Below are positions 34,450 through 45,267 of a stretch of DNA of 64,000 nucleotides, in pieces (the first letter of the stretch is position 1; every line of letters begins with the position of its first letter). The notes under the pieces are model-generated. The model did no database searches. It had not been told where the DNA came from and saw only the letters and a program-made list of their open reading frames with translations. Origin of the DNA: Streptomyces gardneri (GTDB lineage: Bacteria; Actinomycetota; Actinomycetes; Streptomycetales; Streptomycetaceae); assembly GCF_006539185.1 (NCBI RefSeq), contig NZ_BJMN01000047.1:1-64000 (forward strand), in the 5' to 3' direction. The position numbers and the translations under genes are program-made.

Positions 34450-34995
34450 ATGGATGACGCAGAGGTCATGATCGGACCGGTCAATCTCGCCGCCAAGGTG
34501 GACGAGGCCCTCGCCGTGCAGGCGGTCGCCTTCGGCCTGGACCAGGACGAGGTCGCCGTGCGCCGCCACATCGTGCTGCGCCACCTCATGAGCCCCGGCG
34601 CCCGGGCCTACGGCGCCACCACAGCCTCCGGGCGGCTCGTCGGCTTCGTGTACGGCATGCCCAACGACCGTACGCACTGGTGGTCCACCGTCGTGGAGCC
34701 GTACCTGCGCGCCACGGGCACCGCCGACTGGCTCGACGGCTCGTTCGTCATCACCGAACTCCACGTCCACCCCGCCTACCAGGGGCGAGGCCTGGGCCGG
34801 GGACTGATCACCACGATCACCGACGGCGCCGACGAGCAGCGCTCGATCCTCTCCGCCATCGACACCGACTCCCCGGCCCGCGGCCTCTACCGCGCCCTCG
34901 GGTACGACGACCTCGCCCGCCAGGTCCACTTCCCGAGCGCCGCCCGCCCGTACGCCGTCATGGGAGCCCCGCTGCCACTCCCGCGACGGAACTGA
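34450..34995 (+). CDS. GNAT family N-acetyltransferase
   Basis: A 181-residue single-domain GNAT. The CoA-binding segment is ITELHVHPAYQGRGLGRGLITTI, and SPARGLYRALGYDDLARQVHF supplies the usual N/S-x-x-A-x-x-LY-x-x-GF element. No peptide, antibiotic or rRNA-protein signature allows a substrate call. ATG 34450 is preferred over an in-frame GTG at 34441 because of the -10-like box seven bases upstream. Confidence 0.87.
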   Translation: MDDAEVMIGPVNLAAKVDEALAVQAVAFGLDQDEVAVRRHIVLRHLMSPGARAYGATTASGRLVGFVYGMPNDRTHWWSTVVEPYLRATGTADWLDGSFVITELHVHPAYQGRGLGRGLITTITDGADEQRSILSAIDTDSPARGLYRALGYDDLARQVHFPSAARPYAVMGAPLPLPRRN

Positions 34996-35040
34996 TTTCC
35001 CCGGTCCGGTGCCACCCGGCTAACCTCGGGGCCATCACCC

Positions 35041-35076
35041 TCCCCCGAGCTCTCGGCTGCGCTCGAGCAGGGGGGA
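35041..35076. repeat. intergenic REP-like hairpin upstream of proS
   Basis: TCCCCC and GGGGGGA bracket an imperfect inner stem (GAGCTCTCGG...CTCGAGC). From memory, C-rich/G-rich hairpins with an inner CTCGGCT-GCGCTCGA pattern recur in Streptomyces intergenic regions. It lies 28 bases before proS, so it may be in its mRNA leader. Confidence 0.5.
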
Positions 35077-35103
35077 CCCACATCCGGCAGGAGTACGAGA
35101 ACC

Positions 35104-36807
35104 ATGGCCAACGCACCGGTCCAGCGCATGTCGAAGTTGATGGCGAAGACGCTGCGCGACGACCCGGCGGACGCCGAGGTCCTCAGCCACAAGCTCCTCG
35201 TGCGGGCCGGCTACGTCCGCCGCACCGCCGCCGGCGTCTGGAGCTGGCTGCCCCTCGGCCTGAAGGTCCTCGCCAACGTCGAGCGCGTCGTCCGCGAGGA
35301 GATGGACGCGATCGGCGCGCAGGAGGTCCTGCTGCCCGCACTGCTGCCGCGCGAGCCCTACGAGGCGACCGGCCGCTGGGAGGAGTACGGCGCCGAGCTC
35401 TTCCGCCTCCAGGACCGCAAGGGTGCCGACTACCTCCTGGGCCCGACCCACGAGGAGATCTTCACCCTCCTGGTGAAGGACCAGTGCTCGTCCTACAAGG
35501 ACCTGCCGGTCATCCTGTACCAGATCCAGAACAAGTACCGCGACGAGGCCCGCCCCCGGGCCGGCATCCTGCGCGGCCGCGAGTTCCTCATGAAGGACTC
35601 GTACTCCTTCGACACCGAGGACGCGGGCCTCGCCGAGTCCTACGGCCTGCACCGCCAGGCGTACCAGCGCATCTTCGAGCGCCTCGGCCTCGACTACCGC
35701 ATCTGCGCCGCCACGGCGGGCGCGATGGGCGGCTCGAAGTCCGAGGAGTTCCTCGCCCCGGCCGAGGCCGGCGAGGACACCTTCGCCGACTGCCCGAACT
35801 GCGACTTCGCGGCGAACACCGAAGCCGTGTACCAGACGGTGAAGCCGGTCGACGCCGCCGCGGTCCCCGCCGCCGAGGAGATCCCGACCCCCGACACCCC
35901 CACCATCGAGACGCTCGCCGCCTCGCTGGGTGTCCCGGCCTCCGCCACGCTCAAGAACCTCCTGGTGAAGGTCGACGGCGAGATCGTCGCCGTCGGCGTC
36001 CCCGGCGACCGCGAGGTCGACATGGACAAGGTCGAGGCGCACTTCGGTCCGACCGCCACGGTCGAGCTGGTGACGGAGGAGGACTTCGCGCAGCGCGCCG
36101 ACCTCGTCCGCGGCTACGTCGGTCCGCAGGGCCTGGAGAAGGTCACGTACATCGCCGACCCGCGCGTGGCGCCGGGCACGGCGTGGATCACGGGCGCCAA
36201 CAAGGACGGGATGCACGCGAAGAACGTCGTCGCGGGCCGTGACTTCGAGGTCGAGGCGTACGTCGACGTCGTCGTCGTCCAGGAGGGCGACGCGTGCCCC
36301 AAGTGCGGCACCGGCCTGAAGCTGGACCGCGCCATCGAGATCGGCCACATCTTCCAGCTGGGCCGCAAGTACGCCGACGCCCTCAAGCTCGACGTCCTCG
36401 GCCAGAACGGCAAGCCGGTCCGCGTGACCATGGGCTCGTACGGCATCGGCGTCACCCGCGCCGTGGCCGCGCTCGCCGAGCAGACCGCCGACGAGAAGGG
36501 CCTGTGCTGGGCCGCCGAGGTCGCCCCGGCCGACGTCCACGTCGTCGCCGCCGGCAAGGCCCTCCAGACCGAGCTCGCCCTGGAGGTCTCCGACAAGCTG
36601 GCCGCCGCCGGCCTGCGCGTCCTGGTCGACGACCGCGCGGGCGTCTCCCCGGGCGTCAAGTTCACCGACGCGGAGCTCATCGGCGTCCCGAAGATCCTGG
36701 TCGCGGGCCGCCGCTCCGGCGAGGGCGTCGTGGAGCTGAAGGACCGCCGCACCGGCGAGCGCGAGGAGCTCACGGTCGACGAGGCGATCGCCCGCCTCAC
36801 CGCCTGA
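35104..36807 (+). CDS. proS: prolyl-tRNA synthetase
   Basis: A 567-residue class II aminoacyl-tRNA synthetase of the bacterial type. Motif 2 is in YRDEARPRAGILRGREFLMKDSYSF; motif 3 is in TMGSYGIGVTRAVAALAEQ. Between them, about residues 240-390, is the YbaK-like editing insertion (TLAASLGVPASATLKNLLVKVDGE) that hydrolyses mischarged Ala-tRNA. The C-terminal anticodon-binding domain begins near VAPADVHVV. CAGGAG precedes the ATG. No T-box was seen upstream. Confidence 0.97.
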   Translation: MANAPVQRMSKLMAKTLRDDPADAEVLSHKLLVRAGYVRRTAAGVWSWLPLGLKVLANVERVVREEMDAIGAQEVLLPALLPREPYEATGRWEEYGAELFRLQDRKGADYLLGPTHEEIFTLLVKDQCSSYKDLPVILYQIQNKYRDEARPRAGILRGREFLMKDSYSFDTEDAGLAESYGLHRQAYQRIFERLGLDYRICAATAGAMGGSKSEEFLAPAEAGEDTFADCPNCDFAANTEAVYQTVKPVDAAAVPAAEEIPTPDTPTIETLAASLGVPASATLKNLLVKVDGEIVAVGVPGDREVDMDKVEAHFGPTATVELVTEEDFAQRADLVRGYVGPQGLEKVTYIADPRVAPGTAWITGANKDGMHAKNVVAGRDFEVEAYVDVVVVQEGDACPKCGTGLKLDRAIEIGHIFQLGRKYADALKLDVLGQNGKPVRVTMGSYGIGVTRAVAALAEQTADEKGLCWAAEVAPADVHVVAAGKALQTELALEVSDKLAAAGLRVLVDDRAGVSPGVKFTDAELIGVPKILVAGRRSGEGVVELKDRRTGEREELTVDEAIARLTA

Positions 36808-36827
36808 CCGCGGGGCACGTGACGTGA

Positions 36828-36860
36828 CGGAGGGGCGGGGCCCGAGGCCCCGCCCCTCCG
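36828..36860. terminator. bidirectional terminator hairpin
   Basis: Arms CGGAGGGGCGGGGCC and GGCCCCGCCCCTCCG pair perfectly around three bases, between the convergent proS and SPFH genes. Confidence 0.9.
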
Positions 36861-36875
36861 GCACACCCCGAGGGC

Positions 36876-37802
36876 TCAGTTCGCTTCCTTGCGCTGTGCC
36901 GGATCCACCGACACGCCCGTCAGGTCCTCGATCGCGTCCTCGGCCGCCGCCCGGCCCTGGAGATACGCCTCGCTCAGCGGCGGCGCGGGCGACAGCGACT
37001 GCACTTCCCCGGCCGTCTCCCCGCCGACCGCCTCGGGCGCCGCAGGCGTCGCGCGCTCCAGGAACCTCAGCAGCTCCACCGGGATCGGCAGGACCAGCGT
37101 CGAGTTCTTCTCCGCCGACACCGCCATCACGGTCTGCAACAGCCTGAGCTGCAGCGCCGCCGGCTGCTCCGACATCACCTCGGCCGCCTGAGCCAGCTTC
37201 CTCGACGCCTGGAGCTCCGCGTCCGCGTTGATCACCCGCGCCCGCCGCTCCCGGTCCGCCTCCGCCTGCCGGGCCATCGAGCGCTTCATCGTCTCCGGCA
37301 GCGACACGTCCTTGATCTCGACCCGGTCGATGGCGACGCCCCAGCCCATCGCCGGGCTGTCGAGCATCAGCTCGAGGCCCTGGTTGAGCTTCTCCCGGTT
37401 GGACAGCAGATCGTCCAGGTCGCTCTTGCCGATGATCGACCGCAGCGAGGTCTGCGCCATCTGCGAGACCGCGAACTTGTAGTCCTCCACCCGCACCAGC
37501 GCGTCCGCCGCGTCGACCACCTTGAAGTACACGACCGCGTCCACCCGCACCGTGACGTTGTCCCGGGTGATGCCCTCCTGCGCGGGCACCGGCATCGTGA
37601 CGATCTGCATGTTGACCTTGTGGAGGCGGTCGACGACCGGCACGATCATCGTGAAGCCGGGCGAGCGGATCTCCTCGCGCAGCCGCCCGAAGCGGAAGAC
37701 GACCCCGCGCTCGTACTGCTTCACCACCCGGGCCGCCGCGCCCGCGTACACCGCGACCGCCGCGGCCGCGCCGGCCGCCGCCACCAGCAGCTCTTCGATC
37801 AT
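36876..37802 (-). CDS. SPFH/Band 7 (stomatin-like, slipin) membrane protein
   Basis: A 308-residue protein with a short N-terminal hydrophobic segment (EELLVAAAGAAAAVAVYAGAAA) and an SPFH domain starting VVKQYERGVVFRFGRLREEIRSPGF, as in slipins. A charged helical region (ARQAEADRERRARVINADAEL) probably oligomerises it. The tail after residue 255 is Pro/Glu-rich. Slipins scaffold membrane microdomains; some work with an NfeD-type protease, but none is adjacent. GTG 37805 and ATG 37802 are adjacent; ATG is preferred for its AGGGGG spacing. Confidence 0.92.
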   Translation of the reverse strand: MIEELLVAAAGAAAAVAVYAGAAARVVKQYERGVVFRFGRLREEIRSPGFTMIVPVVDRLHKVNMQIVTMPVPAQEGITRDNVTVRVDAVVYFKVVDAADALVRVEDYKFAVSQMAQTSLRSIIGKSDLDDLLSNREKLNQGLELMLDSPAMGWGVAIDRVEIKDVSLPETMKRSMARQAEADRERRARVINADAELQASRKLAQAAEVMSEQPAALQLRLLQTVMAVSAEKNSTLVLPIPVELLRFLERATPAAPEAVGGETAGEVQSLSPAPPLSEAYLQGRAAAEDAIEDLTGVSVDPAQRKEAN

Positions 37803-37868
37803 CACGGCCCCCTGGAGCCGGTCGACCGTACGCCGAGAACCGGCGAACGTTACAAAAAGGGTATTCCC

Positions 37869-38768
37869 CTAGAGCCAGCTCGCGAACTCCATGAGCAGCT
37901 CGGCGTCCTGCCGCCGCCCCGCCGTGAGCGCCCGCGTCCCCGACTCGACCGCGCGGAAGAGCGTCCAGCCGCGCAGCCGCTCCCGGTCCATGTCCAGCGA
38001 GTCCGCCAGCTTGTTCACCCGCCGCCGGGCCGTGGAGGCCCCCGCCGAGGCGCCCACCAGGTCCTCGACCCGGTCGCGGACGAGCCGGGCCAGGTCGTAG
38101 GCGCGCTCGCCGACGAGCGGCTCGGGTCCGACGGCGAGCCAGGGGGCCCGGTCGCCGCCCAGCACCTTGCCCTGGCGGAAGCAGCCGTGCAGCAGCAGCG
38201 ACTCGTCCCCGGCGGCCACCAGCTCCTCGCGGGCGGCGAGCGCCGCCGCCGTCAGCTCGCCGGCCGCCGGGTCCGCGCGGTACGGCTCCATCGCCGCGGC
38301 CTGCCGCTCCGTCCGCTCGGCCACCGACTCGAAGCCGTGCCCGGCCGGCGGCTCCACCCACAGCTTCCGCACGGTCCCGGCCGCCTCCAGGAGCGCCTTG
38401 GCCTCCGGCAGGGAGCGCAGCGACACCTCGGGGTGCAGCCGTTCGAGGACGAGTCCGCCGTCGGGGGTCTCGTCGAGCAGCCGGACGGCGCCCCAGCCGT
38501 TCCAGTGCGCGAGCGCGTCCCGCTCCAGCTCGGGCCGGGCGAACGGCGGCGCGATCTTCAGGGCCGCGGGGGAGTCGTCGGAGCGCCGGACGAGGAGGAC
38601 CAGACTGCTCCGCCCGCCGGGGGCCATCACCCGCTCGGCGTCGAGGGACGCGTGGTCGAGCACGGTCCGCGCGTGCTCCGGCAGCGGCCCGAGCCACTCG
38701 GTCGCCGCGGTGTCCCCGTACGTCTCACCGAGCGCCCGTACGAGTCGCTGCGGCGGTTCGAAAGCCAT
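37869..38768 (-). CDS. APH(6)/hydroxyurea-kinase family protein, catalytic residues replaced
   Basis: A 299-residue protein with the fold of the aminoglycoside 6-phosphotransferase/hydroxyurea kinase family: LVLLVRRSDDSPAALKIAPP, then LLHGCFRQGKVLGGDRAPWLAVGPEPLVGERAYDLA. In active members the loop reads HGD-L-H-x-GN and the metal site D-P-K-P. Here His194-Gly195 is followed by Cys196, the later His and Asn are Arg and Lys, and the metal Asp is Gly. The sequence therefore predicts no kinase activity. A binding or regulatory role is possible. An AGAAGGA site lies ten bases before the ATG. Confidence 0.85.
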   Translation of the reverse strand: MAFEPPQRLVRALGETYGDTAATEWLGPLPEHARTVLDHASLDAERVMAPGGRSSLVLLVRRSDDSPAALKIAPPFARPELERDALAHWNGWGAVRLLDETPDGGLVLERLHPEVSLRSLPEAKALLEAAGTVRKLWVEPPAGHGFESVAERTERQAAAMEPYRADPAAGELTAAALAAREELVAAGDESLLLHGCFRQGKVLGGDRAPWLAVGPEPLVGERAYDLARLVRDRVEDLVGASAGASTARRRVNKLADSLDMDRERLRGWTLFRAVESGTRALTAGRRQDAELLMEFASWL

Positions 38769-38839
38769 GCGTGCGTTGTCCTTCTGACGTTCGGTCTGAC
38801 GGTCCGTCCGACGATCGGTCGGCCCGGTCGGGGCCGGAC

Positions 38840-39256
38840 TCACACCCGCTCGGCGAGCCCAGGAAAGGTTACGTCGCTGCCGCGCCAGCGGACGGCGCGG
38901 ACCGCCGCCTCCCGCAGCGCGGCGGCCGCCTCGCTCCGCAGCGGGCCCCGGCCGGCCCGGACGAGATCGGAGTACACCCCGGCCACCCGGTCCTCCAGGA
39001 CGGCCGCGAGCCGCACGGCGCCGGGCGCGTCGGCGACCGGGAACGGCAGCTCGTACGCGGCCGCCGCGGCCACCGGCGTGCCGCCGAGGTCGCGCACCGT
39101 GCGGCGCAGCGCGTCCCGGCGGGCCCGGTGGGCCTCGTAGGCGGCTGTGGCCTCGGCCCTGCGCTGCGTACCGATCCGGCCGCCGACGACCCCGTACCCG
39201 TACACAGCCGCGTGTTCGGCGGCCAGGGCCGCCTGGGCGGCTTCGAGGGCGCTCAT
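38840..39256 (-). CDS. DUF4439 ferritin-like protein
   Basis: A 138-residue helical protein with the DUF4439 pattern: ALEAAQAALAAEHAAVYGYGVVGGRIG, then HRARRDALRRTVRDLGGTPVAAAAAYELPFPV. The regularly spaced Glu, His and Tyr in the first helix look ferritin-like, but a full di-iron set is not evident. Its ATG overlaps the stop of the Tat lipoprotein gene by four bases, so the two products probably work together. Function unknown. Confidence 0.85.
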   Translation of the reverse strand: MSALEAAQAALAAEHAAVYGYGVVGGRIGTQRRAEATAAYEAHRARRDALRRTVRDLGGTPVAAAAAYELPFPVADAPGAVRLAAVLEDRVAGVYSDLVRAGRGPLRSEAAAALREAAVRAVRWRGSDVTFPGLAERV

Positions 39257-39846
39257 GCCGGTGCTCCTTCGGTCAGCAGGTAGGCGTGCGCGGCGCCCGC
39301 CGCAGCCACGGAGGCGAGCAGCCTCGCGTACTCGGGCGGGGCTGTGACCAGGGCGTTCGTGTGCCGGTCGGAGGCCTCGCGCGCGGCCGCCGCGAGTTCC
39401 TTGAGGGCGGCGCGGGGATCGGCCGCCACCGGGACCGGCGGCGACTTCGGCCCGGCGGAGACCGACGAGGACGCCGTGGCGGAGGCCGACGGGGGAGCCG
39501 TCACGGAGGCCGAGGGGGACGCGGCCGCGGGGGTCACCGTCGTCCCGCCCTCGCCCAGGGCCTTCGCGTGCGCCGCCACCGAGCGCCGCAGCGGCGTCAG
39601 CCGGGGCGCGAGGGCGGGATGCGCGGCGAGCACCGCGTCGTAACGTTCCAGCAGGCCCCGCGCGACGGTCACCGAGCGGAGCCGCAGCGCCGCCTCGGCG
39701 CGCGCCACCCGTTCGGCCTCCAGCTCGGCGGCGCTCGGCTTCCGCGTACCGCCGTCGCCGTCGGTGGCGGCGGTGCAGCCCGCGAGGGCCGTCGCGCCCG
39801 CCGCCGCGCCCGCCCTGAGGAGTGCGCGCCTGCCCGTCGTCGTCAC
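39253..39846 (-). CDS. Tat-exported lipoprotein, unknown
   Basis: A 197-residue protein starting MTTTGRRALLRAGAAAGATALAGCT: a twin-arginine motif, a hydrophobic stretch and a lipobox (LAGC) close to the N-terminus. A helical region (AELEAERVARAEAALRLRSVTVARGLLERYDAVLAAHPAL) is followed by a Ser/Ala/Pro linker and a second helical part ending EYARLLASVAAAGAAHAYLL. The GTG start at 39846 has GAGGGAGAG upstream. It is coupled to the DUF4439 gene. No function can be assigned. Confidence 0.82.
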   Translation of the reverse strand: MTTTGRRALLRAGAAAGATALAGCTAATDGDGGTRKPSAAELEAERVARAEAALRLRSVTVARGLLERYDAVLAAHPALAPRLTPLRRSVAAHAKALGEGGTTVTPAAASPSASVTAPPSASATASSSVSAGPKSPPVPVAADPRAALKELAAAAREASDRHTNALVTAPPEYARLLASVAAAGAAHAYLLTEGAPA

Positions 39847-40015
39847 GCTCTCTCCCTCGTCCGTCGTGCGTCGTCGAAGATCGTCGAGATCACCGCAGGC
39901 GAGCGTACCCGCGGGCCCCGGGGCGGTGGACGGCAACACCCTCCGGGACCGGATACCCTTTGGTCTGACACGCGACGAAACCCACAACAGCACACGCGGC
40001 CGAGGAGTCACCCGG

Positions 40016-40513
40016 ATGAGCACCACCCAGAGCGACAGGCTGCGCGGACTCATTGAGCCGCTCGTCGACGCGAAGGACCTGGATCTGGAAGAGATCGAGG
40101 TGTCCCGGGCCGGCCGTCGCGGACTGCTGCGCGTGGTCGTCGATTCGGAAGAGGGCGTCGAGCTGGACGTCTGCGCCGAGCTGAGCCGTGAGATCTCCGA
40201 GAAGCTCGACGAGACCGATGCGATGGGCGAGGGCGAGTACGTCCTCGAAGTCAGCTCCCCCGGCGCCGACCGCCCCCTGACCGAGCACCGCCACTACGTC
40301 CGGGCCACCGGCCGGCTGGCCAAGCTCCAGCTGGTCGCGGGCGACGAGTTCGTCGCCCGGATCCTCGCCGTGGACGAGGACGGCCTCGACCTCGAAGTGC
40401 CGGGCGTGAAGGGGCGCAAGCCCACCGCCCGCCGGGTCGAGTTCGCCGACATCGCCAAGGCGCGTGTCGAGATCGAGTTCAACCGCAAGGACAAGAAGGA
40501 AGAGGAGGCGTAG
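40016..40513 (+). CDS. rimP: ribosome maturation factor
   Basis: A 165-residue RimP needed for 30S subunit assembly. The N-terminal alpha-beta domain (LIEPLVDAKDLDLEEIEVSRAGRRGLLRVVVDSEEGVELDVCAELSREISEKLD) ends with YVLEVSSPGADRPL, the family hallmark, followed by a small SH3-like C-terminal domain and a Lys/Glu tail. ATG 40016 follows GAGGAG. It is the first gene of the rimP-nusA-ylxR-infB operon; nusA starts three bases after the stop. Confidence 0.96.
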   Translation: MSTTQSDRLRGLIEPLVDAKDLDLEEIEVSRAGRRGLLRVVVDSEEGVELDVCAELSREISEKLDETDAMGEGEYVLEVSSPGADRPLTEHRHYVRATGRLAKLQLVAGDEFVARILAVDEDGLDLEVPGVKGRKPTARRVEFADIAKARVEIEFNRKDKKEEEA

Positions 40514-40515
40514 CC

Positions 40516-41511
40516 GTGGACATCGACGTGAAGCTGCTCAAGGGCTTGGCGAATGAGAAGGAGATCTCCTTCGACCTGCTGGTCGAGGCGATCGAGTCGG
40601 CCCTCCTCATCGCCTACCACCGCACCCCCGACGCCCGCCGCCACGCGCGCGTGGAGCTGAACCGGCAGACCGGTCACGTGACGGTGTGGGCGAAGGAAGA
40701 CCCCTCCGAGCTGGAGGAGGGCCAGGAGCCCAAGGACTTCGACGACACCCCGTCGGACTTCGGCCGGATCGCGGCGAGCACCGCCCGCCAGGTGATCCAG
40801 CAGCGGCTGCGGGACGCCGAGAACGACGTGACGTTCGGCGAGTACGCGCGCCGCGAGGGCGACGTCGTCGCCGGTGTGGTGCAGCAGGGCAAGGACCCGA
40901 AGAACGTCCTGGTCCGGCTGGACGACAAGCTGGAGGCCATCCTGCCGGTGCAGGAGCAGGTGCCGGGCGAGGACTACTCGCACGGTCTGCGGCTGCGCAC
41001 GTACGTCGTCCGGGTGGCCCGCGGTGTCCGCGGTCCGTCCGTCACCCTTTCGCGTACGCACCCCAATCTGGTGAAGAAGCTCTTCGCCCTGGAGGTGCCG
41101 GAGATCGCCGACGGCTCCGTCGAGATCTCCGCCATCGCCCGTGAGGCGGGTCACCGCACCAAGATCGCCGTGCGTGCCACTCGTTCGGGTCTGAACGCCA
41201 AGGGTGCCTGCATCGGCCCGATGGGCAGCCGCGTCCGCAACGTGATGGCGGAGCTGCTCGGCGAGAAGATCGACATCGTCGACTGGTCGGACGACCCGGC
41301 CGAGATGGTGGCGAACGCGCTCTCCCCGGCGCGGGTCTCCAAGGTCGAGGTCGTCGACATGGCCGCCCGGTCCGCCCGTGTGACGGTGCCCGACTACCAG
41401 CTGTCGCTGGCGATCGGCAAGGAGGGGCAGAACGCCCGCCTGGCCGCGCGCCTCACCGGCTGGCGGATCGACATCCGTCCGGACACCGAGCCGACCGGTC
41501 CGCAGGACTGA
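40516..41511 (+). CDS. nusA: transcription termination/antitermination factor NusA
   Basis: A 331-residue NusA. It has the RNA-polymerase-binding N-terminal domain (about 1-130, DIDVKLLKGLANEKEISFDLLVEAIESALLIAYHR), an S1 domain (about 130-195, GDVVAGVVQQGKDPKNVLVRLDD) and two KH domains ending with IGKEGQNARLAARLTGWRIDI. The C-terminal acidic repeats of enterobacterial NusA are absent, as usual in actinobacteria. The GTG start uses the AGGAGG in the rimP end. It modulates pausing and termination and cooperates with YlxR and RimP. Confidence 0.97.
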   Translation: MDIDVKLLKGLANEKEISFDLLVEAIESALLIAYHRTPDARRHARVELNRQTGHVTVWAKEDPSELEEGQEPKDFDDTPSDFGRIAASTARQVIQQRLRDAENDVTFGEYARREGDVVAGVVQQGKDPKNVLVRLDDKLEAILPVQEQVPGEDYSHGLRLRTYVVRVARGVRGPSVTLSRTHPNLVKKLFALEVPEIADGSVEISAIAREAGHRTKIAVRATRSGLNAKGACIGPMGSRVRNVMAELLGEKIDIVDWSDDPAEMVANALSPARVSKVEVVDMAARSARVTVPDYQLSLAIGKEGQNARLAARLTGWRIDIRPDTEPTGPQD

Positions 41512-41585
41512 GACCGTTTTTGGCCAACAGCTGTTCGATTCTTGCCCCGAACGGGTGAGGTCGGTACGGGGAGGTAGACTTAATC

Positions 41586-41867
41586 GTGTCTGGCCGGACG
41601 CAAGCCCGCGTATGCCCTGAACGAACCTGTGTGGGATGTCGGGAGCGAGCGGCCAAGAGCGATCTGCTGCGGATCGTGGTGAATAAGGACGAGTGTGTTC
41701 CGGATCATCGCGGTACGCTGCCCGGCCGGGGTGCGTACCTGCACCCCGCCGTGGTCTGTCTCGACCTGGCGGTCCGCCGCCGAGCGTTCCCGAGGGCCTT
41801 CAAGGTCCAGGGCCCGCTCGACACCGCGGAACTCCGTCACCACGTCGAGCGGTCGGCACAGCAGTGA
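41586..41867 (+). CDS. ylxR: YlxR family RNA-binding protein
   Basis: A 93-residue protein with the YlxR pattern: PERTCVGCRERAAKSDLLRIVV near the start and PGRGAYLHP, then a basic helix RRRAFPRAFKV. It lies between nusA and infB as in most bacteria. The family has been linked to nucleoid or RNA binding. GTG 41586 is preceded by GGGAGG, and a TAGACT hexamer lies five bases upstream. The stop TGA at 41865 overlaps a GTG that opens an 18-codon ORF toward infB. Confidence 0.93.
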   Translation: MSGRTQARVCPERTCVGCRERAAKSDLLRIVVNKDECVPDHRGTLPGRGAYLHPAVVCLDLAVRRRAFPRAFKVQGPLDTAELRHHVERSAQQ

Positions 41868-41920
41868 AGAAGTACGGCACGGATCACCGTGCGGTCAGGT
41901 ACCTCGCGAGTTGGAAGTAG
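41864..41920 (+). CDS. putative 18-residue leader peptide overlapping the ylxR stop
   Basis: GTG at 41864 overlaps the ylxR TGA as GTGA and opens the ORF MKKYGTDHRAVRYLASWK, ending at TAG 41918. It would be translated by ribosomes that terminate ylxR and restart. The product is basic and has no known family. It lies upstream of three minimal ORFs and the infB start. Translation is inferred from the overlap and needs conservation evidence. Confidence 0.4.
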   Translation: MKKYGTDHRAVRYLASWK

Positions 41921-41930
41921 GTCGAGATTG

Positions 41931-41963
41931 CGATGAGCACTCGATGAGTACGCGATGAGTACG
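41931..41963 (+). repeat. 11-base tandem repeats in the infB leader
   Basis: Three consecutive units, CGATGAGCACT, CGATGAGTACG and CGATGAGTACG, run without a gap. Each contains ATGA, so the repeat creates a chain of overlapping stop/start codons. Confidence 0.85.
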
Positions 41964-41975
41964 CCCATGAAGTAG
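41933..41975 (+). other. chain of three overlapping minimal ORFs before infB
   Basis: ATG at 41933 encodes M-S-T-R and stops with TGA 41945; the next ATG at 41944 overlaps that stop and again encodes M-S-T-R, stopping at 41956; the third ATG at 41955 encodes M-S-T-P-M-K and stops with TAG 41973. Each overlap is ATGA. No strong ribosome site precedes the first ATG. They may hold or reload ribosomes before infB. Confidence 0.5.
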
Positions 41976-41979
41976 CGAC

Positions 41980-41999
41980 GGTCCGGCGGTAACCGGACC
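41980..41999 (+). promoter_or_regulatory. hairpin directly upstream of the infB ribosome site
   Basis: GGTCCGG-CGGTAA-CCGGACC is a perfect 7-bp stem with a six-base loop. The infB ribosome site AAAAGGAG begins two bases later, so the hairpin keeps that site at a stem edge, where initiation could be modulated. Confidence 0.6.
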
Positions 42000-42012
42000 T
42001 AAAAGGAGCGAA

Positions 42013-45117
<3,105 letters not shown>

Positions 45118-45139
45118 TCGCGTTCGATCGCAGCAGTGA

Positions 45140-45183
45140 GCCGGGGCCGGTCGGTGGAAGTTATTCCGTCGATCGGCCCCGGC
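45140..45183. terminator. hairpin after infB
   Basis: GCCGGGGCCG pairs with CGGCCCCGGC around a 24-base loop that includes GTTATT. It is a plausible partial terminator between infB and the DUF503 gene. Confidence 0.6.
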
Positions 45184-45267
45184 CGTTGCGTGTACGGTTC
45201 TGGTGTCCCTGCCGAGCGACGGCCCGGCAGGCCACCGAACCCGAACCGGCGGGACATCCGGCACCGC

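Noticed and set aside
34996..35103. A T-box riboswitch before proS
   Set aside because: The spacer is only 108 bases, and neither a T-box sequence nor an antiterminator could be seen.
35035..38697. A 1,220-codon minus-strand open frame covering proS, SPFH and kinase-like genes
   Set aside because: It runs antisense to proS and out of frame through two real minus-strand genes.
41525..41534. AACAGCTGTT palindrome after nusA as an operator
   Set aside because: Short and inside an operon without a clear promoter; too little support.
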